From the NCBI GenBank assembly GCA_023227945.1, contig JALOCC010000003.1, forward strand, positions 1-64,000: DNA of 64,000 bases, written 5' to 3'. A program made the position numbers and the translations under genes. Below, one piece after another: positions 33,583 to 41,792 of the stretch. A model generated the notes under the pieces. It was given only the letters and a program-made list of their open reading frames with translations. It ran no database searches and was not told the origin of the DNA. This DNA is from Candidatus Omnitrophota bacterium. GTDB lineage: Bacteria; Omnitrophota; Gorgyraeia; Duberdicusellales; 4484-171. Positions within the stretch are counted from its first letter, which is position 1. Each line of letters opens with the position of its first letter.

Positions 33583-34235
33583 TAAGGGCGAAAGAATCTT
33601 TCCGGTTTCAGACCAGGCTTCATCTTACAGAACTAACTGGTTTATACGCTTCTAATCTAAATCAGCTTCTATCGCTTATCAAGAAAGTTTCCGGTTCTTG
33701 CATTTATCACCATACCCATAGGTTTTTGCAGCAACATCAATATTTATCTCCCGAACCACCTAATGATTTTGCCTATTGGGTAACTGAAATTTTAGGAGAA
33801 GTTGAGCTTGGTGAGAAATTAGCAAGTATTGATACTGTCCAATTTTTAACCATCCATGGTTTACGAGAAGCAATAATAGATGTTATTGAAGAGTATCTTA
33901 AAAGTAACCGTCTGGCAAAATTAAAATTTGCCAGAGAAAACGAAGAGTTCCACTTTATCAAATCAATTAGTTTTATTTTGCCTACAAATTATTTTGCTTA
34001 TGATTTAAAAGAATTTGCTGATGTTTTAGGAAAAATAACTATCGATTCTATATATTTTCATATTTTTGAAGCACGTCTAAGATTAGAGCGGCATACAAAT
34101 GATTTCTCAAACTGGATAGAGACTTCTCTTGGCAATAAAGAATTAGCTAACCGTATCGCGCGCCTAGACCCTTATACGCGTACCTTAGAAGATTTACGCA
34201 ATACACTTATTGAGATGATTAAAAAAACAATATAA
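33570..34235 (+). CDS. DUF5752-like protein linked to TreT
   Basis: 221 residues, overlapping otsB by 13 bases. Predicted all-helical and made of two similar halves: LHLTELTGLYASNLNQLLSL ... SCIYHHTHRFLQ ... PPNDFAYWVTEILGE and a second SIYFHIFEARLRL ... NDFSNWIETSLGN. The His-rich motif and position next to TreT recall DUF5752. Function unknown, perhaps a partner of TreT. Confidence 0.55.
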   Translation: MQELIRAKESFRFQTRLHLTELTGLYASNLNQLLSLIKKVSGSCIYHHTHRFLQQHQYLSPEPPNDFAYWVTEILGEVELGEKLASIDTVQFLTIHGLREAIIDVIEEYLKSNRLAKLKFARENEEFHFIKSISFILPTNYFAYDLKEFADVLGKITIDSIYFHIFEARLRLERHTNDFSNWIETSLGNKELANRIARLDPYTRTLEDLRNTLIEMIKKTI

Positions 34236-34241
34236 TAACAA

Positions 34242-35453
34242 ATGATAAAGTTACAAGATTATATTCCCATCGTTGGGCAGCAGGTTGTTGACGATCTTCG
34301 ATTGCTTGCTGATAAGCTGAAAGGGAGAGTCATTCAGAATATTAATTCTACTTCGGTAGGCGGCGGTGTTGCAGAAATTCTTAACCGTATGGTTCCACTT
34401 TTGCAGGAATTGAGCATAGATGCTCGCTGGGATGTTATTAAAGGAGGAGAACAATTTTTTGAAGTTACTAAAAAGTTTCACAACGCCCTTCACGGGTTAC
34501 AGGAAAAAATGAATAAAAGCGATTTCGATATTTTTTTGGAAACCAGCCAAAAGAATATCGAAGAAATGAATATTTACGGTGATATTATTTTCATTCATGA
34601 TCCGCAGCCAGTTGCTTTAATAAAAAATAAGAAAGATAACAAATGGATTTGGCGTTGTCATGTAGATGTGTCTAATCCTGACCAAAAAGTTTGGAAATTT
34701 CTGAAAAATTTTGTAGTAAAATACGATGCTGCTGTTTTTTCTGCGCCAAGTTTTTCGCAAAGATTACCTATACGGCAATTTCTTATTTCTCCTTCCATTG
34801 ATCCGTTAAGTGATAAAAACAAAGAGCTTCCTGAAGACGTAATTAGCGAGGTATTGAAAAAGTACGGTATTACTAATGACAAACCTATCGTCACGCAAAT
34901 TTCTCGTTTTGACCGCTTGAAAGATCCTTTGGGTGTAATTACGGCTTACCGGCAAGTAAAAAAATCTATTGATTGCCAATTGATTTTGGCCGGCGGTGGC
35001 GCAAAAGATGACCCTGAAGGGGTAAAAGTTTTTGAAGAAGTTACTGAAAGAGCAAAAGAAGATAAAGATATTCATATTTTATTACTGCCGCAAAATGATA
35101 TAGAAGTTAATGCTTTGCAAAGAGCATCGACTGTTATTATTCAAAAGTCGCTCAAAGAAGGATTTGGTTTAACCGTAACTGAGGCTCTTTGGAAAGCAAA
35201 GCCTGTAGTGGCATCTCATGTGGGAGGCATACCCTTACAAATAAGACATAAATACTCTGGTTTATTGTGCCATTCAGTTGATGGGGCGGCATTTGCCTTA
35301 AAGCAGCTTTTAAACAGCCCGGGATATGCAAAAAAATTAGGCGAAAATGGCAGAGAGCATGTAAAGAATAATTTTTTGCTTACACGGCATCTCAAAGAGT
35401 ACATATTATTGTTTCTTTCTTTATATTATAAAGATGACGTTGTGTATTTATAA
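34242..35453 (+). CDS. treT: TreT-type trehalose glycosyltransferring synthase (GT4)
   Basis: 403 residues. INSTSVGGGVAEILNRMVPL near the N-terminus, DARWDVI, HDPQP, WRCHVDVS and SRFDRLKDP with the C-terminal EGFGLTVTEALWKAKPVV are the TreT pattern. The enzyme joins NDP-glucose and glucose to trehalose directly. Together with OtsA/OtsB the organism has two routes to trehalose. It starts six bases after the DUF5752-like gene without a clear ribosome site, suggesting coupling. Confidence 0.85.
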   Translation: MIKLQDYIPIVGQQVVDDLRLLADKLKGRVIQNINSTSVGGGVAEILNRMVPLLQELSIDARWDVIKGGEQFFEVTKKFHNALHGLQEKMNKSDFDIFLETSQKNIEEMNIYGDIIFIHDPQPVALIKNKKDNKWIWRCHVDVSNPDQKVWKFLKNFVVKYDAAVFSAPSFSQRLPIRQFLISPSIDPLSDKNKELPEDVISEVLKKYGITNDKPIVTQISRFDRLKDPLGVITAYRQVKKSIDCQLILAGGGAKDDPEGVKVFEEVTERAKEDKDIHILLLPQNDIEVNALQRASTVIIQKSLKEGFGLTVTEALWKAKPVVASHVGGIPLQIRHKYSGLLCHSVDGAAFALKQLLNSPGYAKKLGENGREHVKNNFLLTRHLKEYILLFLSLYYKDDVVYL

Positions 35454-35492
35454 AATAAAAAACACTTAATTTAAATAAGATACAAAACACAT

Positions 35493-36101
35493 ATGAATTT
35501 AAGCCAGTTCTTAACAATTTTTATATCCGCAATCTTTATTAACAACGTTATCCTGTCGCGTTTTTTAGGTTTATGCCCGTTTGTTGCTATATCTAAACAC
35601 ACAAAACAAGCTTTTGCTATGAGTATGGCAGTTACTTTTATTACTACCATTTCGTCAGGTATAACGTGGCTTATTTACAGGTTTCTTTTATTGCCATTTA
35701 ACGTAACGTACCTGCGCACTCTTTCTTTTGTTTTAGTGATCGCTACTTTCGTGCAATTGATTGAAATGATAATTAGGAAGGTTAGCCCGGCTCTATATCA
35801 TGCTTTTGGTGTCTACCTGGCTTTAATTACCACAAATTGTGCTGTATTGGGTGTAGCGGTATTAAATATTGATATGTTTTTTAAAGACGGAAGCCCAATT
35901 GTCGGCAGTTTTTATTATTCTTTATTTCAAGGTGTATGCGTTGGGATAGGCTATACATTGGTCATGCTTTTAATGTCTGGAATTCGGGAAAGATTAGATT
36001 ATTGTGCTGTACCTACAGCAGTGAAGGGCTTACCAATAGCATTTATCATTGCCGCCTTAATGAGCCTTTCTTTTATGGGTTTTAGCGGTTTTCGTTTCTA
36101 A
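35493..36101 (+). CDS. orphan RnfA/NqrE-family membrane subunit
   Basis: 202 residues, six helices. FINNVILSRFLGLCPFVAIS and ITTNCAVLGVAVLN are the two inverted half-motifs of RnfA/NqrE, each with the Cys that helps bind the intramembrane iron-sulfur cluster in Rnf/Nqr. The other complex subunits are absent here. It is followed closely by three one-helix proteins. Either the partners are elsewhere or this is a reduced, separate use of the fold. Confidence 0.8.
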   Translation: MNLSQFLTIFISAIFINNVILSRFLGLCPFVAISKHTKQAFAMSMAVTFITTISSGITWLIYRFLLLPFNVTYLRTLSFVLVIATFVQLIEMIIRKVSPALYHAFGVYLALITTNCAVLGVAVLNIDMFFKDGSPIVGSFYYSLFQGVCVGIGYTLVMLLMSGIRERLDYCAVPTAVKGLPIAFIIAALMSLSFMGFSGFRF

Positions 36102-36113
36102 ATAAGGTGTTAA

Positions 36114-36245
36114 ATGAAACTTAGTGGTTGGATATTTATGATAGTTTCTTGGAGTTTTATTATAGGATTAGCTATCTTTTGTTTCCGGACAGTATTTAGA
36201 CAAGGCTTTGAAGGCAAGATTCCCAAAAAAACTTCAAAAAACTAA
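36114..36245 (+). CDS. 43-residue one-helix membrane protein
   Basis: MKLSGWIFMIVSWSFIIGLA, a helix to about residue 26, then a basic tail. AGGTG lies seven bases before ATG, 12 bases after RnfA. The pattern (MxLSGWIFMxxSW...GLxxFCF) recalls the tiny accessory subunits of NSS symporters (MetS type), but no such transporter is nearby. Confidence 0.55.
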   Translation: MKLSGWIFMIVSWSFIIGLAIFCFRTVFRQGFEGKIPKKTSKN

Positions 36246-36262
36246 AATAAGAGGTAAACAAA

Positions 36263-36418
36263 ATGATGGCCGATGCGTCTTCTGATTGGGCGGTATTAGT
36301 TATTGCAGCAGCATTCCTTTCGTTTATTATTTGCGTTAGGAATTTTTTTGGCAGTCAAAAGACGCTAAAAATGTTTCGGTGGAGAGATTATAAGATATTA
36401 AAACAACTTAAGAAATAG
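36263..36418 (+). CDS. 51-residue one-helix membrane protein
   Basis: Starts MMADASSDWAVLVIAAAFLS, with GAGGT before the ATG. One helix (about 9-26), then a basic cytoplasmic tail RWRDYKILKQLKK. Second of three small genes after RnfA. No family recognised. Confidence 0.5.
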   Translation: MMADASSDWAVLVIAAAFLSFIICVRNFFGSQKTLKMFRWRDYKILKQLKK

Positions 36419-36427
36419 GAGATTTGG

Positions 36428-36547
36428 ATGTCAGCTAGAATATGGCAGAATTTAGGAGTGTTTGTTCTAATGGTTCTGTTTTCTGTATTATTTACTCTTA
36501 TTAATAGTAGAGAGCGAAAAGCGCGAATAAGGAATAATAGAATATAA
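36428..36547 (+). CDS. 39-residue one-helix membrane protein
   Basis: MSARIWQNLGVFVLMVLFSV, helix to about residue 25, tail rich in Arg. GGAG lies six bases before the ATG, nine bases after the previous stop. The regular spacing and ribosome sites of the trio argue that they are real. Confidence 0.5.
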   Translation: MSARIWQNLGVFVLMVLFSVLFTLINSRERKARIRNNRI

Positions 36548-36599
36548 AAGGCCTACTATGCTTGGGCCTAAAGATATGGACATCCTCAACCACTAAGCT

Positions 36600-36985
36600 C
36601 TGAAAGGATTATATAAATTTTGGTTTGAAAATAACGGACAAAATGGCCTCCTTCGACGCGCTCGCTCCGCTCGCTTGCTCAGGATTTCGCTTGATAGTAG
36701 ATTAATCCCTTTTCCTGGATTCCACGGATATAATCCGTGGAAAAAATAGTAAGGGGCGTCGTCCCATCGGGCACTAGCCCACTGTCTTCGACATGGACGT
36801 CGTTGGGCTCCAGGGTGTTCAAAATTTTGCGAGCCTGCCTGCCGGTAGCCCAACAGGCTGAAAGCCTGGTGGACAGGCAGGGAAATACTTCTCTAAAACC
36901 CAAATATCTTGCCATATTGCCTATATAATTCTTCTATATAAATATAGAGAAGTTTCCCGCGTGAAATACGAGCGGAACCCCAGTA
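36600..36985 (+). repeat. inter-operon repeat family A, copy 5, interrupted
   Basis: The upstream module AAAATAACGGACAAAATGG (36627-36645) is separated from the arm GGGAAATACTTCTCTAAAAC by about 240 bp of foreign, GC-richer sequence (36646-36880). That insert includes a CCTGCCTG/CAGGCAGG inverted repeat near 36834-36880. The promoter core has TTGCCA (36909) and TATAAT (36924) only nine bases apart, an eight-base loss. The 3' hairpin CCGC/GCGG and CTCCT/AGGAG keep pairing with altered bases. Confidence 0.6.
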
Positions 36986-37045
36986 ATATCGTTCTCCTCC
37001 CATAACAGGAGAGGTTAAGGGCTAGAATAAGGATAGGGAATAAGC

Positions 37046-37073
37046 TTGACAAGTTTAAAATAATATGTTAAAT
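37046..37073 (+). promoter_or_regulatory. promoter before the sigma-like gene
   Basis: TTGACA (37046-37051), 16 bp, TTAAAT (37068-37073). The transcript would pass the hairpin at 37087-37105 and the terminator at 37115. Confidence 0.5.
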
Positions 37074-37086
37074 CTTAAGTGATATG

Positions 37087-37147
37087 AAGCACAGTGTTTG
37101 TGCTTAAGAGAATAACAAAGGCGTTCGCAAGAACGCCTTTGTCTATT
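37087..37147 (+). terminator. leader hairpin and intrinsic terminator
   Basis: A small hairpin AAGCACA/TGTGCTT (37087-37105) precedes a strong terminator: ACAAAGGCGTTC (37115-37126), GCAA loop, GAACGCCTTTGT (37131-37142), CTATTTT. The next gene starts 105 bp later. This parallels the leaders of glnB-like and glnA genes. Confidence 0.65.
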
Positions 37148-37254
37148 TTGTAGCACATTTTGGGAATTGATTCGGACAAGGGCGTCCTTTTTGGCAAAGT
37201 AATCAGCCAGTAGGGATGCCCTTTCTCTTTTTAGGGTAAGGGTGATGGTGAAAT

Positions 37255-37767
37255 ATGGATTTTAGAATATTACTGGAAAAAATAACGCCTGCGCTTAAAT
37301 ATATTGCGCGTAAGCACTTATTTTATAGTTTCTACAGCGAAGAAGACCTTTACCAGGAAATGTGCCTTTATCTGTGGCAGCATTATGGAGGAGGATTGCC
37401 GATAGGCATAAATGAGGCTTATGTAATTAAGGGGTGCGAATTTCATATCCAGAATTTTTTAAGAAAAGGCCGGCCTAAGGCAGTAACCGCAAGCCTTGAT
37501 GAGTTTATAACTCCCGGAGGTTTAACTTTCGCTGATATTCTTGAAGACAAACGCGCAGATTTTCGTTTAAACATAGAGAGCAAGGTTACGATTGATGAGA
37601 TAGCAAACATAGGTTTAACCGATAAAGAAAAATCTGTACTTTCTTATTTACTTAAAGGTTGCACAATACGCGAAATCGCAAAGGAGCTTGGAGTTTCGCA
37701 TGTAATGGTTTTAAAGCACAAAAAAGAGATAATAAAAAAATGGCGCAAAAAAGGTTACCAAAAATAA
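37255..37767 (+). CDS. sigma-70-like helix-turn-helix regulator
   Basis: 170 residues. An N-terminal region-2-like segment (FYSEEDLYQEMCLYLW) and C-terminal region-4-like HTH (LTDKEKSVLSYLLKGCTIREIAKELGVS) are joined by a short linker, as in small ECF-type sigma factors or sigma-like regulators. The region 2 core is short, so polymerase binding is uncertain. It heads the nitrogen cluster and is preceded by a terminator-bearing leader, so it may govern these genes. Confidence 0.65.
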   Translation: MDFRILLEKITPALKYIARKHLFYSFYSEEDLYQEMCLYLWQHYGGGLPIGINEAYVIKGCEFHIQNFLRKGRPKAVTASLDEFITPGGLTFADILEDKRADFRLNIESKVTIDEIANIGLTDKEKSVLSYLLKGCTIREIAKELGVSHVMVLKHKKEIIKKWRKKGYQK

Positions 37768-37794
37768 CCTAAACTTTCCTGCCAAAATTTCCGC

Positions 37795-37822
37795 TTAACA
37801 CATCTATCTATTATTTTATATC
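37795..37822 (+). promoter_or_regulatory. promoter before the first PII gene
   Basis: TTAACA (37795-37800), 16 bp, TATATC (37817-37822). The transcript would begin near the GGTTACC at 37831, 165 bases before the PII start. Confidence 0.4.
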
Positions 37823-37871
37823 AAAACTAAGGTTACCAAGGAGAATGTTTTTTTACTTGTATTAGTGTAGA

Positions 37872-37976
37872 ACGCAAAGGAGCGTAAGCAATGTAAGGTT
37901 GTTTCAAAAAACATTGTTAGTGCCTTACGACACAGGCGTCTTATAAATTTAGGAAAAAGACGCCTTTTATTTTTTA
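37872..37976 (+). terminator. PII leader with intrinsic terminator
   Basis: ACGC/GCGT (37872-37885) encloses a six-base loop AAAGGA. GTAAGG/CCTTAC pair across about 37893-37928. The terminator AGGCGTCTT (37934-37942) with AAGACGCCT (37957-37965), then TTTATTTTTT, ends just before the ribosome site. It would shut off the gene unless bypassed. Confidence 0.65.
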
Positions 37977-37995
37977 GTAAGGAGGATAAAGCAGT

Positions 37996-38334
37996 ATGAA
38001 GAAAATAGAAGCAATAGTTCGTTCTGAAAAGGTTGGCGAAGTGCGGCAAGCCTTAGAGAAAATACATTATAAAGGCCTAACGCTTACGCAAGTTGATGGG
38101 CATGGTAATCAACGTGGAACTACGCAAAAGTGGAAAGACAAGGAATATAAAATTGGAATTATACCAAAAACAAAAATAGAAATTATTACTGAAGATAAAG
38201 ATGTAGAAAAAATCCTTGATGTTATTGTTTTATCAGCGAGGACCGGAGAAATCGGTGATGGCAAAATATTCGTGTACACAGTAGATATGGCGTTAAGGAT
38301 TAGAACAGGAGAAGCAGGGGTGAATGCTTTGTAG
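37996..38334 (+). CDS. PII signal protein, T-loop variant 1
   Basis: 112 residues behind AAGGAGG. The PII fold is clear (ARTGEIGDGKIFV, RIRTGEAG). In the T-loop the residue at position 46 is Trp instead of Tyr, while Y51, the uridylylation site of enteric PII, is kept (KWKDKEY). It is followed by the ammonium transporter, the classic glnK-amtB order, so it probably plugs that channel when nitrogen is plentiful. Confidence 0.88.
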   Translation: MKKIEAIVRSEKVGEVRQALEKIHYKGLTLTQVDGHGNQRGTTQKWKDKEYKIGIIPKTKIEIITEDKDVEKILDVIVLSARTGEIGDGKIFVYTVDMALRIRTGEAGVNAL

Positions 38335-38350
38335 AAAAAAGGGGGTTTTC

Positions 38351-39673
38351 ATGAGTTTAAGTAGAAAATTTTGCTTAATCACGATACTTACTTTTATGGG
38401 GGTTTTGTGGCTTATCGTTCCGGTATTTGCGCAAAACTCAGCTAAAATTGATACTGGCGATACAGCTTGGGTTTTATTATCTTCTACTTTAGTTATGTTA
38501 ATGACCCCCGGCCTTGCATTTTTTTACGGCGGTATGGTAAGGCGTAAAAATATGCTTAGTATATTAATGCAATGTTTCATGATCCTATGTGTATTAAGTA
38601 TTCAATGGGTATTATTCGGCTATAGCCTTTCTTTTCATCCAGGTAAAGGTTTTTGGGGAGGTTTTGGCTGGTTTGGTTTAAACGGTGTAGGATTAGAGCC
38701 TTATGCTGATTATGCAGGGACTATTCCCCATCAAGCCTTTATGATTTTTCAGGCAATGTTTGCTATTATTACCCCCGCGCTTATTATCGGGGCGTTTGCT
38801 GAGCGGATGAAATTCTCGGCATTTTTAATTTTTACAGTATTATGGGCAACCTTTGTATATGATCCGGTGTGCCACTGGGTTTGGGGAATGGGCGGTTGGC
38901 TGCGGAATTTAGGCGCGCTTGATTTTGCCGGCGGAACCGTCGTGCATATTAATGCCGGTATCGCAGCTTTGGTAGCGGCGTTAGTAATTGGCAGAAGAAA
39001 GAATCTGGATTCTAATACTCCGCCACCGCACAATCTCCCTTTTGTAGTATTAGGAACAGGATTACTTTGGTTTGGTTGGTTTGGTTTTAATGCGGGAAGT
39101 GCTTTAGCGGCAAATGGTTTAGCGGTAAATGCATTTGTGGTAACTAATACCGCAGCTGCCGCAGCCGGGCTATCGTGGGCGCTTTTAGAGTGGCTTCGTA
39201 ATGGCAAACCTACAATGTTTGGGGTAGCCAGTGGTGCGGTAGCGGGGCTTGTGGCAATAACTCCGGCTGCAGGGTTTGTGGGCGTAATACCTGCAATAGT
39301 GATAGGAATTTTAGTAAGCGTTCTTTGTTTTACCGCCGTCAGTATCATTAAACCAAAATTAGGCTACGATGATGCATTGGATGCTTTTGGCGTTCATTGC
39401 GTAGGCGGTATTTGGGGCGCGTTAGCTACTGGTTTGTTTGCCTCTAAAGCAATAAATCCTGCGGGTGCGGATGGGTTATTTTTTGGTAATCCTAAACAAT
39501 TTTTAATCCAATTATTGACGGTTCTCATAACAGTTGCCTATACTTTTATAGCCACCTTTATTATTTATAAATTAGTTAATTTGTTTGTTAGCGTACGGGT
39601 TGGCGAAAAAGAAGAACTTATGGGCCTTGACCTTACGCAACACCGTGAAAGAGCGTATACGATATTAGAATAA
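38351..39673 (+). CDS. amt: ammonium transporter
   Basis: 440 residues from ATG 38351 (GGGGG nearby); an earlier ATG at 38324 overlaps the PII stop. A cleavable signal peptide (ending VFAQ) precedes eleven helices with family motifs FFYGGMVRRKN, CHWVWGMGGWL, DFAGGTVVHINAG and DALDAFGVHCVGGIWG carrying the twin-His pore. It imports ammonia and is controlled by the flanking PII proteins. Confidence 0.92.
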   Translation: MSLSRKFCLITILTFMGVLWLIVPVFAQNSAKIDTGDTAWVLLSSTLVMLMTPGLAFFYGGMVRRKNMLSILMQCFMILCVLSIQWVLFGYSLSFHPGKGFWGGFGWFGLNGVGLEPYADYAGTIPHQAFMIFQAMFAIITPALIIGAFAERMKFSAFLIFTVLWATFVYDPVCHWVWGMGGWLRNLGALDFAGGTVVHINAGIAALVAALVIGRRKNLDSNTPPPHNLPFVVLGTGLLWFGWFGFNAGSALAANGLAVNAFVVTNTAAAAAGLSWALLEWLRNGKPTMFGVASGAVAGLVAITPAAGFVGVIPAIVIGILVSVLCFTAVSIIKPKLGYDDALDAFGVHCVGGIWGALATGLFASKAINPAGADGLFFGNPKQFLIQLLTVLITVAYTFIATFIIYKLVNLFVSVRVGEKEELMGLDLTQHRERAYTILE

Positions 39674-39807
39674 CGCGAATTCACGTTAATTGAATGCGAA
39701 GATACGCAAACAAATTCAATTCGCGATAATTCGCGTTTCCGCCAGAGGCGGATCCGCCCACATATGAAAAACGTCAGTGGCGGAAGATTCGCGATCATTC
39801 GCGTTAT
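39670..39807 (+). repeat. word-repeat spacer (ATTCGCG) with inserted CCGCC element
   Basis: ATAACGCGAAT (39670-39680) and ATTCGCGTTAT (39797-39807) are a perfect inverted repeat, the first covering the stop codon of amt. Between them ATTCGCG and CGCGAATT words recur in both orientations. A palindromic element, from CCGCCAGAGGCGGATCCGCC to the word GTGGCGGAAG, is inserted at about 39741-39787. The same element is at 44419-44493. Confidence 0.65.
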
Positions 39808-39822
39808 AAAAAAGGAGTGAAT

Positions 39823-40164
39823 ATGAAACTAATTATCGCTATCATCCAGCCTTACAAGTTAGAAGAAGTTAAAGAAGAGCTTTACAAGCAGGAAGTCAAT
39901 CTTATTACCGTCAGCGAAGTGCTTGGTCACGGCCGGCAAAAGGGGATAACTGAAGTTTATCGCGGCGCAAAAGAAACAGGTAATCTCTTACGTAAAATAC
40001 GCCTTGAAATTGCCGTAAACGAAAATTTCGTAGAACCTACGATAAAAGCAATTGTTAAGGGCGCAAAAACCGGGGAAACCGGCGATGGAAAAATATTTGT
40101 ATTAGACCTTAAAGAGTGTATTCGTATCCGTACTGAAGAACGCGGGCAATTAGCTATAGGATAG
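39823..40164 (+). CDS. PII signal protein, T-loop variant 2
   Basis: 113 residues from ATG 39823, with AAAGGAG. It has [15 protein letters not shown] with Y46 kept and Glu at position 51, so the enteric uridylylation tyrosine is lost. [12 protein letters not shown] and RIRTEERG are normal. This T-loop is nearer NifI/GlnK-type variants. Two PII proteins with complementary T-loops flank one transporter, which suggests different partners. Confidence 0.88.
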   Translation: MKLIIAIIQPYKLEEVKEELYKQEVNLITVSEVLGHGRQKGITEVYRGAKETGNLLRKIRLEIAVNENFVEPTIKAIVKGAKTGETGDGKIFVLDLKECIRIRTEERGQLAIG

Positions 40165-40206
40165 TTTTTCAGCTAAAAAGCGTATAAATAAGGAGATTTT
40201 TTATTT

Positions 40207-41469
40207 ATGCTAAAGAAAGTATTTCTTTTAATGATGGCTTCTTTGTTGTGTTGCTGCCTTTCTTTCGCTGACGAGTTAACAAAAGATGAATTGATTCAAA
40301 AGCTGACGCAACGCGTTGAGCAATTAGAAAAGAAAGTTGAAGAGTTAAATAAAAAACAAGGCGTGTATGAAAATATCTCTGGTTCTTCAGAGGAAGTTAT
40401 TCAAAAGAAAGTTGAAGACGCTTTAGCAAAGAAAGAAGAACAATCAGGAGGCCTGGCGAAAGCTTTAAAGAGCATTACCTTAAGCGGATTCGTTGATGCA
40501 GCCTATACCTATAATTTTAACAGGCTTAATTCAGGTACAAATACTGCAAGAGTATTTGATACTGAACCGAATAGTTTTACTCTACAAGCGGCAAAAATCG
40601 CCTTGGAAAAACTTCCGACCCCTGAAGATAGAGTTGGTTTTCGCACCGACGTTTTATTTGGCCAGGATGCCAAGATAATAAAACCGTATGGCTGGAATAC
40701 GGATGATGTTAATCTTGAGCAAGCATACGCCGACATTCTATTTCCTCCTGGAAAAGGGTTAGATGTAAAAGCGGGCAAATTTGTTACTCTCGCCGGCGCG
40801 GAAGTGATTGAGTCAAAAGATAACTGGAATTTCTCACGGTCTTTGCTCTTTGGTTATGCTATTCCGTTTACGCATACGGGCTTACGCGCAAGTTACCCGC
40901 TTATGGATAATTTAACAGGGTTTTTCGGTGTGAATAATGGCTGGGATGACATTAAGGATAACAATAAAGGAAAGTCTTTTGAAACTGCTTTAGCTTACAC
41001 GGTATCGGATAAATTATCTTTTAATCTTACAGGAATATTTGGGCCGGAACAACCTTCGAACAATCATTCCAATAGGGCTCTTGTTGATTTTGTCGCAACC
41101 TATAAACCGTTTGAGAAAATTACACTTAAGTTAAATACCGATTATGGCCACGAAGACGATGCTGTAGCGCCGGGTAAAAACGGCGAATGGGCCGGTATTG
41201 CCGGATATATCCGTTATGACGTAAATAATTGGCTTAGTTTTTCAAATAGGACAGAATATTTTAGCGACCCGCAAGGTTTAAGAGTTGTAGCTGGGACGCC
41301 GCAGGATTTATGGGAAAATACTTTGACTACGGAAGTAAGGCCGTTTAAAAACATTATCACGCGCCTGGAGTATCGTTATGATGCGTCCAGCAAAGATGTT
41401 TTTACTAAAAATGAAACACCGATTGACCATCAAAGTACTATAGCAGCAGAGGCTATTTATATTTTTTAG
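40207..41469 (+). CDS. bbp2/OmpL-like beta-barrel porin
   Basis: 420 residues. A signal peptide (1-20), a coiled coil (ELIQKLTQRVEQLEKKVEEL), then GFVDAAYTYNF, RVGFRTDVLFGQD and a long barrel ending EAIYIF. The pattern matches the putative porin family PF07642. Within a nitrogen operon it may let ammonium, nitrate or small organic nitrogen through the outer membrane. Confidence 0.75.
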   Translation: MLKKVFLLMMASLLCCCLSFADELTKDELIQKLTQRVEQLEKKVEELNKKQGVYENISGSSEEVIQKKVEDALAKKEEQSGGLAKALKSITLSGFVDAAYTYNFNRLNSGTNTARVFDTEPNSFTLQAAKIALEKLPTPEDRVGFRTDVLFGQDAKIIKPYGWNTDDVNLEQAYADILFPPGKGLDVKAGKFVTLAGAEVIESKDNWNFSRSLLFGYAIPFTHTGLRASYPLMDNLTGFFGVNNGWDDIKDNNKGKSFETALAYTVSDKLSFNLTGIFGPEQPSNNHSNRALVDFVATYKPFEKITLKLNTDYGHEDDAVAPGKNGEWAGIAGYIRYDVNNWLSFSNRTEYFSDPQGLRVVAGTPQDLWENTLTTEVRPFKNIITRLEYRYDASSKDVFTKNETPIDHQSTIAAEAIYIF

Positions 41470-41580
41470 TGAGCACGTTGTTTCTGCAAGCGTTTAGCAC
41501 GAAGTAAAAACAACAGTGCGGATTGACCCCGCACCGACCTTGTTCTGGTGCAGGGTTATGTCGAATTCATAAATTTTCCA

Positions 41581-41790
41581 ATGAATGATAATTTTTCCAA
41601 TTTTCTTGATCCGATTGCAAAAGTCTGGAACAACCAACAAGTATTACCTTATGCCTTGTCTATGCCAAAAGCAAAAATAGATAAGAAAATAAAGCCTTTT
41701 AAACGAAATCAGCCTCAAATCCAAGGTTTAAGCCCGACGAAAAAAGTTAAAACAAAAATAATTTTAAAAAAAGGTTACCAAGCAGGCTAA
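41581..41790 (+). CDS. hypothetical basic small protein or gene remnant
   Basis: 69 residues from ATG 41581 (a GTG at 41548 is also possible). There is no ribosome site. Lys/Pro-rich, ending ILKKGYQAG. The DNA at its end (AAAAAAAGGTTACCAA) equals that at the end of the sigma-like gene (37748-37763). That suggests a remnant of a duplicated gene end or a shared regulatory word. The spacer 41470-41580 has two GCAC/GTGC-type hairpins. Confidence 0.3.
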   Translation: MNDNFSNFLDPIAKVWNNQQVLPYALSMPKAKIDKKIKPFKRNQPQIQGLSPTKKVKTKIILKKGYQAG

Positions 41791-41792
41791 AT

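Noticed and set aside
37823-37866. Leader peptide MFFYLY after AAGGAG at 37836
   Set aside because: The ribosome site is only one base from the ATG, too close for initiation; the aromatic codons are probably chance.
37850-37930. c-di-GMP or glutamine riboswitch in the PII leader
   Set aside because: GACGCAAAGC-like letters are present, but the conserved tetraloop, receptor and junction bases of either class are missing.
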